Shown here: piece by piece, positions 49,927 through 58,574 of the stretch
Position numbering within the stretch: position 1 is the stretch's first letter
Layout of the letters: every line of letters begins with the position of its first letter
Origin: Hymenobacter glacieicola
GTDB lineage: Bacteria > Bacteroidota > Bacteroidia > Cytophagales > Hymenobacteraceae
Direction: 5' to 3'
DNA length: 64,000 nt
NCBI RefSeq assembly: GCF_014640315.1
Contig: NZ_BMGS01000001.1
Location: 248,001 to 312,000 of the forward strand
The notes under the pieces: model-generated
Told to the model about the DNA's origin: nothing
Seen by the model: the letters and a program-made list of their open reading frames with translations, nothing else
The model's database searches: none
Made by a program: the position numbers and the translations under genes

Positions 49927-49954
49927 AAAAAGGAATTAAGGAAAAGATGACAGG

Positions 49955-51919
49955 TTAGCGCCACAGCACGCGCAAACTAAGGGCGCCGTGCCGCAGGGGC
50001 ATGGCGCGGTTCTGGTAGCTTTGGTAGCTGCGGTTGGTGAGGTTGTAGCCCTGGGCCAGCACCAGCAGCTTCCAACTCGGGCCCACGACCAGCGTGCGGC
50101 CAGCCGTTGCGTTCAGCAGCAGGTAGGAAGGTAGAAAGCTGGTGGCCGAGGCATCGGTGTAGCGGTAGCCGGTGAAGGTGAGCGTGGTGGTAAGCTGCCA
50201 GCCGTGCCACTGCTGATCGACGCTCAGGGCAGCCGAGTGCAGGGGCACGAACGGCAGCTGTCGGCCCACAGGGTCGGAGTCGTAAGCGGCGCCCTGGGTT
50301 TTCTGGGAGTGGGTAAAGGCGTAGGACGCCCGGCTTGCCAACTGGTAGGCTCCCGACTGCCAGCTCAGCTGACTGCTGGCCTCCAGGCCCTGAGCCCGCA
50401 CCTGGCGCAGGTTGCGCGGCGACCAGTACGAGGCGCCCGGCGTCCACTGCACCCAGTTGTCTACCAGTTGGTGGTAGGCCGTCAGCTCGGTTTGCAGCCG
50501 CAGGTGGGCCGTGGGCACGGCTAGCGTGTGCACTACCCCACCTTCGTAGCCGATGCCTTGTTCGGGCAGCAAGTCCGGGTTGCCGCCCGGCCGCCAGTAC
50601 CGCTCGTTGAGGGTGGGGGCACGGTAGCTGCGGGAGGCGCTGGCCTTCAGGCTGAGCATCTGCGGACCTGCTTGCACTACCTCCCATTCGGCCCCGGCGG
50701 TAGGCGTGAGCGGGACCTGCCGACCTGGCAACACGGCCTGGCGCACGTTCAAGGAAAGGTGCAGGCGGGGCCGCGGGTCGTAGCGAAGCAAGGCAAAGCC
50801 GGAAAAGCGGTTCTCGGTGCGCGCTTGGGTGCCGTAGCCGTCTACCTGGGCTGCAAAGTGTTGCGCTTCAGCTCCTACGCGCAGGGTAGCAGTGGGCGCG
50901 AAGTTCCAGGTGTGCTCGGCCTGGGCCTGGGTAGTCCGCACGCTCGACTCGCTCAGCCCGCTCACGTCGTCGCGGTAGTTGATGACATCCTCAAACCAGG
51001 CCACCCGGCCGGCCCACTCGTGGCGGGAGCTGATGTGGCGGTAGCCGGCCATGAGGCGGCGGCTTTGGTCCCGCTCCCGGGCATTGGTGTTGTTGGTCCC
51101 AATGCCGGGCTGAATCTGGCGGTCAGCATCAGTTAGCCACGCGGCGGCGGTCAGCTCCCCGCCCTGCCCCAGGCGCAGGGTTAGGTCTTGGGTGAAGCTG
51201 GCTTGCTGCAGGGCCGCGTTTTCCTGCGCCCGGCGCACGCGCCCGGTAGCTACCTGCTCGAAGTACGGGAAGTTGTTTTCGGCCTGGCGGTAAAGCAGAC
51301 TGGTGCGCACCGCTAGCTTCTCGTTGCTAAATCCCGCCTCCAGGGTCCCGGCTCGCAGCCCGAAGCTGCCCAACTCGCCCTGGGCCACGGCTCGCCAGCC
51401 CGCTCCCCAGCGTACCGGCGAGGAAAGCAGTACCGTGCCACCCACGGCCCCGTTGCCGTAGGTAGCGCTGGCCGGCCCCGGCTGAATATCGAGTTGCGTA
51501 GCGCCCGTAGCCGGGAGCAGGGCAAAGTCGGCTTCCCCCAGGGAAGGTAGGTTAATGTTGAACCCGTTCCAGAGCACGGCCGTGTGCCGGGCCGAGGTGC
51601 CGCGCATGGTAATGGAAGACAGCTGCCCCGGTCCGTAATTCTTCAGGTACAGCGCCGTGCGGGCGCTCAGCACCTCAGCAAGCGTGCCGGTGCGGTAATT
51701 AACTAAATCCAGGGAATCCAGGGTAAGCCGACGACTCCCAACGGCAAATCGGTCGGGCCGGACACCGGCCACGCGCACGGTGGGCAGGCGCTGGGCGCGG
51801 GCCGTATCGGGGGGTAGGGCCGACTGGGCCGCCAGCGGTTGCGCTGCTACCAGCAGCAGGCCTACGCTACCAAGGAGCGTGCCCAGCCGCTTTACGGGCA
51901 GCCACTTCAGAAAATGCAT
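49955..51919 (-). CDS. TonB-dependent receptor, BtuB-like
   Basis: 654 residues from the ATG at 51919. Signal peptide (about residues 1-35), plug domain with VLSARTALYLKNYGPGQLSSITMRGTSARHTAVLWNG-type features (ASATYGNGAVGGTV), then a 22-strand barrel ending in SLRVLWR. It lacks the carboxypeptidase-like extension. The cobalamin riboswitch just upstream strongly suggests vitamin B12 or another corrinoid as the ligand. A longer frame to 51931 begins with a TTG and is not favoured. Confidence 0.92.
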   Translation of the reverse strand: MHFLKWLPVKRLGTLLGSVGLLLVAAQPLAAQSALPPDTARAQRLPTVRVAGVRPDRFAVGSRRLTLDSLDLVNYRTGTLAEVLSARTALYLKNYGPGQLSSITMRGTSARHTAVLWNGFNINLPSLGEADFALLPATGATQLDIQPGPASATYGNGAVGGTVLLSSPVRWGAGWRAVAQGELGSFGLRAGTLEAGFSNEKLAVRTSLLYRQAENNFPYFEQVATGRVRRAQENAALQQASFTQDLTLRLGQGGELTAAAWLTDADRQIQPGIGTNNTNARERDQSRRLMAGYRHISSRHEWAGRVAWFEDVINYRDDVSGLSESSVRTTQAQAEHTWNFAPTATLRVGAEAQHFAAQVDGYGTQARTENRFSGFALLRYDPRPRLHLSLNVRQAVLPGRQVPLTPTAGAEWEVVQAGPQMLSLKASASRSYRAPTLNERYWRPGGNPDLLPEQGIGYEGGVVHTLAVPTAHLRLQTELTAYHQLVDNWVQWTPGASYWSPRNLRQVRAQGLEASSQLSWQSGAYQLASRASYAFTHSQKTQGAAYDSDPVGRQLPFVPLHSAALSVDQQWHGWQLTTTLTFTGYRYTDASATSFLPSYLLLNATAGRTLVVGPSWKLLVLAQGYNLTNRSYQSYQNRAMPLRHGALSLRVLWR

Positions 51920-52094
51920 CTTCCGAACCAAATTTTCGCAATCGAAAAATTCAGTTCAAAACCCCAGGGTTGCGCGGGCAGCGGGGCCACTCGCGGGTTC
52001 CTCGGAGCCGAGGCCGAAAACAGACGAAAATCCGGCCGCGCCTGAGCGCCGCCACTGCATTCATTCTCCGCCCTTCCTCCGCAGGCGCTGAACA

Positions 52095-52298
52095 TGGGAA
52101 ATGCAGAGGCAGGTCTCCTGGCTTGCTCCGGGCGCGTCGCCTTCCCATTTCGGCTGCCTTCCAAGGAAAGAGCCTGTGAAACAGTGGCCGGTGATGACGC
52201 GCCGACTCATGAAGCGTACAGTTGCGGGGACAGCTCCGGAATTAAACCGGATTCCCTTTTCAGCCTCGCCCCCCAATCGGGGTCCGGCCACCTCTACG
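52095..52298 (-). promoter_or_regulatory. Cobalamin (adenosylcobalamin) riboswitch
   Basis: On the minus strand the B12 box reads AGCCAGGAGACCTGCCT (52107-52123), the diagnostic element. Upstream are the other conserved parts: CCGGAGCTGTCCCCGCAACTGTA (near 52214-52240) and GGCCACTGTTTCACAGG (about 52165-52182). The total length of about 200 bases is normal. It ends roughly 175 bases before the receptor ATG. When the cofactor is bound, expression of the receptor and the propeller lipoprotein should fall. Confidence 0.93.
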
Positions 52299-52301
52299 CC
52301 G

Positions 52302-52309
52302 CAAAGGTA
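52302..52309 (-). promoter_or_regulatory. -7 promoter box of the riboswitch transcript
   Basis: The minus strand reads TACCTTTG, a perfect TAnnTTTG, ending a few bases before the first conserved riboswitch helix, so transcription would start right at the aptamer. Confidence 0.5.
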
Positions 52310-52456
52310 GCAGCAAAGTCAGAAAGAAGCTAGAAGAGCAGCCAGATGAGCTGGGCCCGGAAAGAGAAGCTATAGGATAGAGGGCAAGAAAGCTCGGCTT
52401 TGTAACCTTTATGCAAGCAGTCGGTACCACTAGCTCCTAGCTCCCGCCATCCGTTC
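52310..52456. other. Divergent promoter gap
   Basis: 147 bases between the riboswitch promoter and the glycosylase ATG; AT-rich, no repeat or gene seen. Confidence 0.4.
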
Positions 52457-53056
52457 ATGAAGCTGCCCGTTGAGTTTTACCGTCGTCCCGATCCTGTTCT
52501 TATTGCCCGCGAAATGCTCGGCAAATACCTGTTTACGCGCATCAACGGGGTGCTCACCGGCGGCCGCATCGTGGAAACGGAAGCCTATGCCCATATCAAC
52601 GACCAGGCCTGCCACTCTCATCTGGGCCGCTACACGGCGCGCACCCGCGTGATGTATGAGCCCGGCGGCGTGGCCTACACTTACCTGATTTACGGGCGTT
52701 ACGTGCTTTTTAACATCATCACCAACGAAGCTGGCAAAGCCGACGCCGTGCTGATTCGGGGGCTGGAACCAACGGTGGGCATTCCGGAAATGCTACTGCG
52801 CCGGGGTCTGACGGAGGTGCGCCGCAACCTCACTGGCGGCCCCGGCCTGCTCACGCAAGCCCTTGGCCTTACCACCGCCCATTACGGCCTGCCCGTAACC
52901 AGCGACATTGTCTGGCTGGAAGACCACGGCGACGTAGTACCGGAGGACAGCATCGTGGCCTCGCCCCGCGTGGGCATCGACTACGCCGGCGAAGACGCCG
53001 CCCTGCCCTGGCGCTTCCGCCTCAAAGGCAGCCCCTGGACTAGCCCGGCAAGGTGA
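52457..53056 (+). CDS. DNA-3-methyladenine glycosylase (AAG/MPG family)
   Basis: 199 residues, typical for bacterial members. Motifs GGRIVETEAYAHINDQACHSH (with the catalytic Glu-Tyr region), RTRVMYEPGGVAYTYLIYGRYVLFNI, and GGPGLLTQALGL match the family. It removes 3-methyladenine and related alkylated bases from DNA in base excision repair. Convergent with the methyltransferase-like gene; nested palindrome locus 4 lies between. Confidence 0.95.
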   Translation: MKLPVEFYRRPDPVLIAREMLGKYLFTRINGVLTGGRIVETEAYAHINDQACHSHLGRYTARTRVMYEPGGVAYTYLIYGRYVLFNIITNEAGKADAVLIRGLEPTVGIPEMLLRRGLTEVRRNLTGGPGLLTQALGLTTAHYGLPVTSDIVWLEDHGDVVPEDSIVASPRVGIDYAGEDAALPWRFRLKGSPWTSPAR

Positions 53057-53297
53057 GTGAGTGAGTGAAGAGGTAATGAAGTGATGAAGTGATGAGGTAG
53101 TGACGTCGTGAGTAAAAAGCCCGTCATCCTGAGCGCAGCGAAGGAGCTTCTCACGCCTGAACAAGTTTCGTAACAACGGTTTGTTCAGGCGTGAGAAACT
53201 CCTTCGCTGCGTTCAGGATGACAGACGGTTTAGTTACTTCACTTATTCTCTCACTCTTTTACCTCTTCACCTCATCACCTCATCACTCACTCACTGC
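53054..53297. repeat. Nested intergenic palindrome, locus 4
   Basis: The core 53121-53228 has ends CCGTCATCCTGA and TCAGGATGACAG, with CGCAGCGAAGGAG, TTCTCACGCCTGAACAA and their inverses inside a 16-base loop. Outer arms are GGTGAGTGAGTGAGTGAAGAGG...GTGATGAGG (53054-53099) facing ACCTCTTCACCTCATCACC...TCACTCACTCACTG (53262-53297). It separates two convergent stop codons and is the clearest example of the double design. Confidence 0.88.
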
Positions 53298-54485
53298 TTA
53301 TAGCTTCTCGCAGACCAAGACCATGAGCTTGCCTTCCAGATTGGTGGTAGCAAACAGGTACAGGTCGCCGCCCTCGCGGATGCCGGTGCGGTGGCGGAAT
53401 TCGGCCACGGTATCGGGGAAGTTGCGGGTGGTGACGTGGGCGCGGGCTTCGGGGCCGAGGTGAGTGCGCAGGGCCTGGCCGTCGTACTTCTCCACGGCTT
53501 TGATGCGGAAGATGCGGCCGGGAAACTCGGGGCGCAGTACATCGGAGGTGTAGAGGTGGCTGTGCTGGTGCAGCTTCAGCATCTCATAGGCCGTCCCGAT
53601 GCTGCGAAACGCCCCGGCTTTCAGCACGGCCACGTTGGGCTCATAGAGGTACTGCTGGGGCTCGGCGTAGCGGGCAATGGCGCGGGCTTCACGGGCCCGG
53701 TTCAGCCGGAACTCCTGCTGCTGGCCGTTGCGTAGTAGGTTCACGGTGTAGCGTTCCGGGTCTACGGCGGGCTCGGGGCTTAGCTCATACAGCACCTCCT
53801 TGCACTCGTTATCCACGGCTAGCACCCACAGCCGCCGCACGTGCCGCAACTCCTGAATCGCCTGCTCAATATCGAGCATGGGGGAGGTTTTCAGCAGCAC
53901 GCTTCGGCCTTTGTGCAGCAACAAGGGCATAATGCGCAGCACGTCCGGCTCGCAATCCTGAAGGCGGAAAATCTTTTTGGCGGCCGTATCCCGGCGGGCG
54001 GGGTCCAGGTAAAGCCAGTCGAAGGTATCGGGAGTGTTGCGCAGGAAGTGCACGGCGTCCTCGGTGTGGCATTGCACGTTCTGGATGCCCAACTGCGCCA
54101 AGTTAAACCGCACCACATCGGCCAGGGCCGCGTTGCGCTCCACGTAATGCACCTCGTCCACGCTGGCGGCAAAGTGGGCAGAGTCTACCCCGAAACCACC
54201 GGTAAGGTCCGCCAGGCGTTGGCCTTGTACCAGAGACGCCTTGAACGCGGCCGTGCGGGCCGAGGAGGCTTGCTCAACCGAAAGGGTAGGCGGGAAAACA
54301 AGGTCGGGGTTTTCGGCCCAGGTAGGAAGCTTGGCGCGAGCTTTTTGGCGGGCCTGAATCTGCCGGACCAAGTCCGGGACGGGGAGGCTGGGGTAGCGGC
54401 GGGCCTGCAATGCAAGCTGGGCGGGGTCGTCGTGCAAATGCTCCGCAACGTATTGCCGAGCCGCTGCCGGCAGGGGGTATTCCAT
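53298..54485 (-). CDS. THUMP-like-domain SAM-dependent methyltransferase
   Basis: 395 residues. An N-terminal helical region (about 1-80) is followed by a class I methyltransferase core with ADLTGGFGVDSAHFA (SAM loop) and DWLYLDPARRD (catalytic DPxRR-like motif), then a C-terminal THUMP-like part (about 250-390). Such proteins in Bacteroidota are annotated as class I methyltransferases with a THUMP-like domain; the RNA target is not established. It is convergent with the glycosylase gene. Confidence 0.85.
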   Translation of the reverse strand: MEYPLPAAARQYVAEHLHDDPAQLALQARRYPSLPVPDLVRQIQARQKARAKLPTWAENPDLVFPPTLSVEQASSARTAAFKASLVQGQRLADLTGGFGVDSAHFAASVDEVHYVERNAALADVVRFNLAQLGIQNVQCHTEDAVHFLRNTPDTFDWLYLDPARRDTAAKKIFRLQDCEPDVLRIMPLLLHKGRSVLLKTSPMLDIEQAIQELRHVRRLWVLAVDNECKEVLYELSPEPAVDPERYTVNLLRNGQQQEFRLNRAREARAIARYAEPQQYLYEPNVAVLKAGAFRSIGTAYEMLKLHQHSHLYTSDVLRPEFPGRIFRIKAVEKYDGQALRTHLGPEARAHVTTRNFPDTVAEFRHRTGIREGGDLYLFATTNLEGKLMVLVCEKL

Positions 54486-54625
54486 GTAGGCTTCCTACGA
54501 AAATAGGGCCGGCCCGGACGTGCAACGTCCGCTCCAACCCCGAACAACGGATAATCAAACGTAAGCAGGAATCCGGCAATGCCGAACGGCCCCAGGCTAC
54601 GCCAGCAAAGGGAACTAGCTAAAAC

Positions 54626-54678
54626 AACCATTCCGAATCAGGCGTCGCTACGGAAGCAACACCCGATTCGGAATGGTT
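54626..54678 (-). terminator. Terminator between two minus-strand genes
   Basis: Perfect 14-bp stem AACCATTCCGAATC (54626-54639) and GATTCGGAATGGTT (54665-54678), 25-base loop. Confidence 0.7.
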
Positions 54679-54694
54679 AAGAACGTCAGGCCGG

Positions 54695-55315
54695 CTAGCG
54701 CAGGTTCCAGGTAAGGGCCACCATCGGCCGGCCAGTGCGGCTAGCGGCCAGCCCCACGGCGCTGGGCCGCAGCTGAACAGCGCCGGTGCGGGCGGCCGGT
54801 AGCCCGGCGTTGTTGGCTTCCACGGCCCGCTGAAAGTGGGAGTTGGTGTTGCGGGAAATAAAGATGTTGCTGAGCAGGCTGGCAATGGCCACGCCGGCCG
54901 CTACCTGCTGCGTACCGTTGAAATACTGCTGTTTCTCATCCAAGGCTAATACCTGCTGGCTGTACAGGCCTACTGCACCCACAAACGTTGCGCGCTCGGC
55001 CAGGTACAGCCACTTCTGCCGACGGTAGCGGTTCAGGTTGTCCAGGGCTTCCTCATTACCGGCGAGGTAGGGGCGCAGGCGCTGCCCGAAAAAGCCCGCA
55101 TTCTGGTACTCGCCTTCCGTGGTGCCCAGGCCCGTTGTAAAGAAGAAATTCTTCTGAACCCCGTTAAAGCCCCGTGCCTTGTCCTCAGGGCTCAGGCGAA
55201 TAATGGTGTTGGCCTGTTGTGCCTGCGCCGTCAGGCTGAGGCCAAGGGCGCAGGAGGCAGCAAGGACGGTGCGGCGCACGGCGCCGGAAAAGCGAGTTGG
55301 AAACAGCTGATGCAT
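54695..55315 (-). CDS. Secreted protein of unknown function
   Basis: 206 residues from the ATG at 55315, with a signal peptide (RRTVLAASCALGLSLTAQAQ). The mature part has a hydrophobic helix (AAGVAIASLLSNIFI), but the family is not recognised; features such as LDNLNRYRRQKWLYLAERATFVGAVGLYSQQV suggest a mostly helical protein with one or two membrane-associated segments. The longer frame to 55336 adds seven residues without support. Confidence 0.7.
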   Translation of the reverse strand: MHQLFPTRFSGAVRRTVLAASCALGLSLTAQAQQANTIIRLSPEDKARGFNGVQKNFFFTTGLGTTEGEYQNAGFFGQRLRPYLAGNEEALDNLNRYRRQKWLYLAERATFVGAVGLYSQQVLALDEKQQYFNGTQQVAAGVAIASLLSNIFISRNTNSHFQRAVEANNAGLPAARTGAVQLRPSAVGLAASRTGRPMVALTWNLR

Positions 55316-55459
55316 GAGTACAAATCTAGAGTACAATCATTCAGGGACCTAAGCGCTTAGGCGAGAAAAAAGTGCAATTCACCGAGGGAAATTTCACGTT
55401 CTACTCAACAAAAGCGCAAGGGCCTTCGTTCTGACGGTCAATTCACTAATCTGCCTTCT

Positions 55460-56224
55460 ATGAAAACGCTGACTTCCTTCCTGCGTCCGGCCCTGCTGCT
55501 GGCCACCCTGCCGGCGGCGCTAACTTTCTCGGCTTGCTCCAACGACGACGATGATAACAACACGGCAACCCCCAACCAGGGCAACGTGCTGATTTCCCAC
55601 GCCGCCGCCTCATCGAATGTTCAGGTAACGGCATTGGCCGATGACAGGCAGATAGGACAGCTCAACTACGGGCAGAGCAGCGGCTACCTGAAAGTAAACG
55701 CGGGCACGCCTACCCTGAAGATTAACAACGGTAGCCAGACGGTAGTAACCCAGGCCCTGAACGTGGCCAAAGACCGGAACTACTCCGTATTCGTGTATTC
55801 GCCCACGGCTACCATTGGTAGCGCGGCCCTGTTGTCGGTTTCCGACGACTTGTCGGCGCCGGCTGCCAACCAGGCCAAAGTTCGGTTGGTACACCTAGCC
55901 GTAGGGGCTCCTACCCCCGTCAGACTCAGCGTACCCTCACCGGTGCCCGGTGGGGCGGCTACGGACCTGACCACGGACGTGGCCTTCGGCACGGCGTCGG
56001 GCTTTGTGGCGGTTAATGCTGCTTCGCTTGGCCTGAGCGTCACTGCCGCCGGCACGGGCACTGCCCGCACGCAAGTGCTGGCCGTTGGCGATGGTACGGG
56101 CTCCGGCACGGGTACCAAGAACTTTGAAGCCGGCAAGATTTACACCATTGTGGTGCGTGGCATTTCCGGCGCCGGCGTGCCCGCCGCTCAGCAGGCGCAG
56201 GCCATCATAATCCAGAACAACTAA
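55460..56224 (+). CDS. DUF4397-domain lipoprotein
   Basis: 254 residues. Lipoprotein signal ends FSAC (about residue 26), followed by an acidic NDDDDNN linker. The DUF4397 beta-rich domain is seen in [30 protein letters not shown] and [20 protein letters not shown], and a second similar half follows with [13 protein letters not shown] and [10 protein letters not shown]. Surface- or periplasm-exposed, function unknown. A terminator (56247-56280) follows. Confidence 0.85.
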   Translation: MKTLTSFLRPALLLATLPAALTFSACSNDDDDNNTATPNQGNVLISHAAASSNVQVTALADDRQIGQLNYGQSSGYLKVNAGTPTLKINNGSQTVVTQALNVAKDRNYSVFVYSPTATIGSAALLSVSDDLSAPAANQAKVRLVHLAVGAPTPVRLSVPSPVPGGAATDLTTDVAFGTASGFVAVNAASLGLSVTAAGTGTARTQVLAVGDGTGSGTGTKNFEAGKIYTIVVRGISGAGVPAAQQAQAIIIQNN

Positions 56225-56246
56225 GCTGGTTTTCCTACCAAGTGCT

Positions 56247-56280
56247 AACAAGGCCTGCTCCTGCTGGGGTGGGCCTTGTT
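56247..56280 (+). terminator. Terminator of the DUF4397 gene
   Basis: AACAAGGCC (56247-56255) pairs with GGCCTTGTT (56272-56280), 16-base loop, then a weakly T-rich sequence. It lies before the ahcY promoter. Confidence 0.65.
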
Positions 56281-56306
56281 GCTTTCGGGCCTAGTAACAA
56301 TTTGGC

Positions 56307-56314
56307 TATCTTTG
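56307..56314 (+). promoter_or_regulatory. -7 promoter box of ahcY
   Basis: TATCTTTG, perfect TAnnTTTG, 39 bases before the ATG at 56353. The longer frame to 56242 crosses both this box and the preceding terminator and is rejected. Confidence 0.5.
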
Positions 56315-56352
56315 CGGTTGAAAAGCGACAACGCATTCCAGCTACTACCATC

Positions 56353-57672
56353 ATGGTTGATACCAAGACGACGGCTTACGTTCCGTACAAAGTAAAAGAT
56401 ATGTCTCTGGCCGAGTGGGGCCGGAAAGAAATCCGCTTGGCCGAGGCCGAAATGCCCGGTCTGATGGCCTTGCGCGAGGAGTACGGCAACAGCAAGCCCC
56501 TGCAAGGCGCGCGTATTGCCGGCTGTCTGCACATGACCATTCAAACGGCCGTGCTGATCGAGACGCTGATTGCCTTGGGTGCGGACGTAACCTGGTCGTC
56601 GTGCAATATTTTCTCGACGCAGGATCATGCCGCCGCCGCTATTGCTGCGGCCGGTATACCGGTATACGCCTGGAAAGGCATGAACGAAGAGGAATTTAAC
56701 TGGTGTATCGAGCAGACCCTGTTCTTTGGGGAGGAGCGCCAGCCCCTGAACATGATTCTGGACGACGGCGGCGACCTGACCAACATGGTGCTGAACCAGT
56801 TCCCGGAGCTGGCCGCGGACATCAAGGGCCTGTCGGAGGAAACCACCACGGGCGTACTGCGCCTGCTGGACCGCGTGAAGAACGGCACCCTGCCCATGCC
56901 GGCCTTCAACATCAACGACTCGGTTACCAAGTCGAAGTTCGATAACAAATACGGCTGCAAAGAGTCGGCTGTGGATGCTATCCGCCGCGCTACCGACGTG
57001 ATGATGGCCGGCAAAATTGCGGTAGTAGCTGGCTACGGCGACGTAGGAAAAGGTACTGCGGCCTCCCTACGCGGCGCCGGCGCCCGCGTTATCGTGACGG
57101 AAATTGACCCCATCTGTGCCCTGCAGGCTGCTATGGATGGCTACGCGGTGAAGAAGATGGAAAACGCCATCAAGGAAGCCGACATCGTGGTAACCGCTAC
57201 CGGCAACTGCGACATTATCACGGAGCAGCACTTCCGCGCCCTCAAGGACAAAGCCATCGTCTGCAACATCGGTCACTTCGATGATGAGATTGACATGGCG
57301 TGGCTGAATAAGAACTACGGCCACACCAAGGACACGGTGAAGCCCCAGGTAGACCTGTACAATATTGAAGGCAAAGAGGTTATCATTCTCGCCGAAGGCC
57401 GCCTCGTGAACCTGGGCTGCGCTACCGGCCACCCTTCCTTCGTAATGTCGAACTCGTTCACGAACCAAACCCTGGCCCAGCTGGAGCTGTGGCAGAACGC
57501 CGACCAGTACGAAAACAAAGTGTATACCCTGCCCAAGCACCTCGACGAAAAGGTAGCCCGCTTGCACCTCGCCAAAATTGGGGTGGAGCTGGACGAGCTG
57601 AAGCCCAAGCAGGCCGACTACATCAACGTACCCGTGGAAGGCCCGTTCAAGTCGGATCTGTACCGCTACTAA
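56353..57672 (+). CDS. ahcY: Adenosylhomocysteinase
   Basis: 439 residues. Conserved parts include [40 protein letters not shown], the NAD-binding loop [20 protein letters not shown], and [25 protein letters not shown] and the KSDLYRY C-terminus needed for NAD and subunit contact. It splits S-adenosylhomocysteine into adenosine and homocysteine, recycling the product of methylations. No riboswitch was found upstream. A strong terminator follows. Confidence 0.98.
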   Translation: MVDTKTTAYVPYKVKDMSLAEWGRKEIRLAEAEMPGLMALREEYGNSKPLQGARIAGCLHMTIQTAVLIETLIALGADVTWSSCNIFSTQDHAAAAIAAAGIPVYAWKGMNEEEFNWCIEQTLFFGEERQPLNMILDDGGDLTNMVLNQFPELAADIKGLSEETTTGVLRLLDRVKNGTLPMPAFNINDSVTKSKFDNKYGCKESAVDAIRRATDVMMAGKIAVVAGYGDVGKGTAASLRGAGARVIVTEIDPICALQAAMDGYAVKKMENAIKEADIVVTATGNCDIITEQHFRALKDKAIVCNIGHFDDEIDMAWLNKNYGHTKDTVKPQVDLYNIEGKEVIILAEGRLVNLGCATGHPSFVMSNSFTNQTLAQLELWQNADQYENKVYTLPKHLDEKVARLHLAKIGVELDELKPKQADYINVPVEGPFKSDLYRY

Positions 57673-57699
57673 TCGGTCGGGAGTAGCCGACGCAGTTTT

Positions 57700-57736
57700 G
57701 AAAACCCCACTTGGCTTTGCGCCGGGTGGGGTTTTC
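57700..57736 (+). terminator. Terminator of ahcY
   Basis: GAAAACCCCAC (57700-57710) pairs with GTGGGGTTTTC (57726-57736), followed by TTTT. Confidence 0.9.
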
Positions 57737-57866
57737 TTTTGGTCGAGAGCTACTAACGAGTATTTAGCTTAATGAATATCTGGTATTTATCTAACCTTAA
57801 ATAGTATATTAGCTGCCATTCCTGCCGTGTTCATTTCTCTGATCTGTGACTTTTGTTTCCCTCCGG

Positions 57867-58439
57867 ATGTATGCCTCCTGGCCTGACGCGGCGCTGCTCG
57901 ACGCTATGCGGACCGATGAGGAAGGCGCGTTCGAAGAGTTGTACAAGCGCTACTGCTACCGGCTGTTTACGGTGGCTTACCAGAAGCTCAAAGGCCGGGA
58001 AGTAGCCGAGGAGCTGGTTCAGGACCTGTTCACTGATTTGTGGAGCCGCCGCGCCAGCCACCAGATTCAGCAGGTGGAGCACTACCTGTTCTCAGCTATC
58101 CGCTACCGGATTATTAACTACATCAAGGCCCAGAAAGTCCGGAGCGGCTACGAGCTGTACTGCCGCATTTCGCTTTCGGAAGCCAACACGGATACCGAAG
58201 AGGCCCTGGCTGCCGAGGACTTAAGCGCCGCCCTACTAGCTGGCGTGCGGAAGTTGCCCGAAAAGTCACGGGAAATATTTCAGCTCAGCCGCCTGGAGCA
58301 CTACTCCGTACCCGAAATATCCGTGCGGGTAAACCTGTCGGAAAAATCCGTGGAGTATCATCTGACCAAGTCGCTGAAGCTGTTGCGGAGCTACCTGCGG
58401 GATTTCCTGGTGGCGCTTATGCCGCTGTTGTTCCTGTAG
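57867..58439 (+). CDS. FecI-type ECF sigma factor
   Basis: 190 residues from the ATG at 57867; a GTG seven codons earlier is possible. Region 2 has DEEGAFEELYKRYCYRLFTVAY and EELVQDLFTDLWSRR; region 4 has LPEKSREIFQLSRLEHYSVPEISVRVNLSEKSVEYHL, the form typical of the large Bacteroidota family of SusCD-linked sigma factors. It precedes FecR, SusC and SusD genes, so it is expected to drive the receptor genes when signalled by FecR. Confidence 0.92.
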   Translation: MYASWPDAALLDAMRTDEEGAFEELYKRYCYRLFTVAYQKLKGREVAEELVQDLFTDLWSRRASHQIQQVEHYLFSAIRYRIINYIKAQKVRSGYELYCRISLSEANTDTEEALAAEDLSAALLAGVRKLPEKSREIFQLSRLEHYSVPEISVRVNLSEKSVEYHLTKSLKLLRSYLRDFLVALMPLLFL

Positions 58440-58574
58440 AGGTAGGGTTCAGCACAGCGGAAGGGGTAGGGAAGGGGCTTTTATAACTTTTTATAAAAAA
58501 GTGTGCGGTTGGTTTAGGGATACCGGCCGGTTGGCTGACTTGTTACATAGAAGCCCGCCTAAGCCTTACTCTCC
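58440..58574. other. Gap between sigma factor and FecR genes
   Basis: 135 bases with TTTTATAACTTTTTATAAAA (around 58480-58499), a symmetric AT-rich segment that could hold a promoter or operator. No gene. Confidence 0.35.

Noticed and set aside
51780..52333. Several overlapping short frames on both strands
   Set aside because: They lie over the receptor start and the cobalamin riboswitch; none shows a domain or signal.
56225..56352. SAH riboswitch ahead of ahcY
   Set aside because: No SAH-aptamer-like conserved core was visible; the hairpin here is the terminator of the preceding gene.
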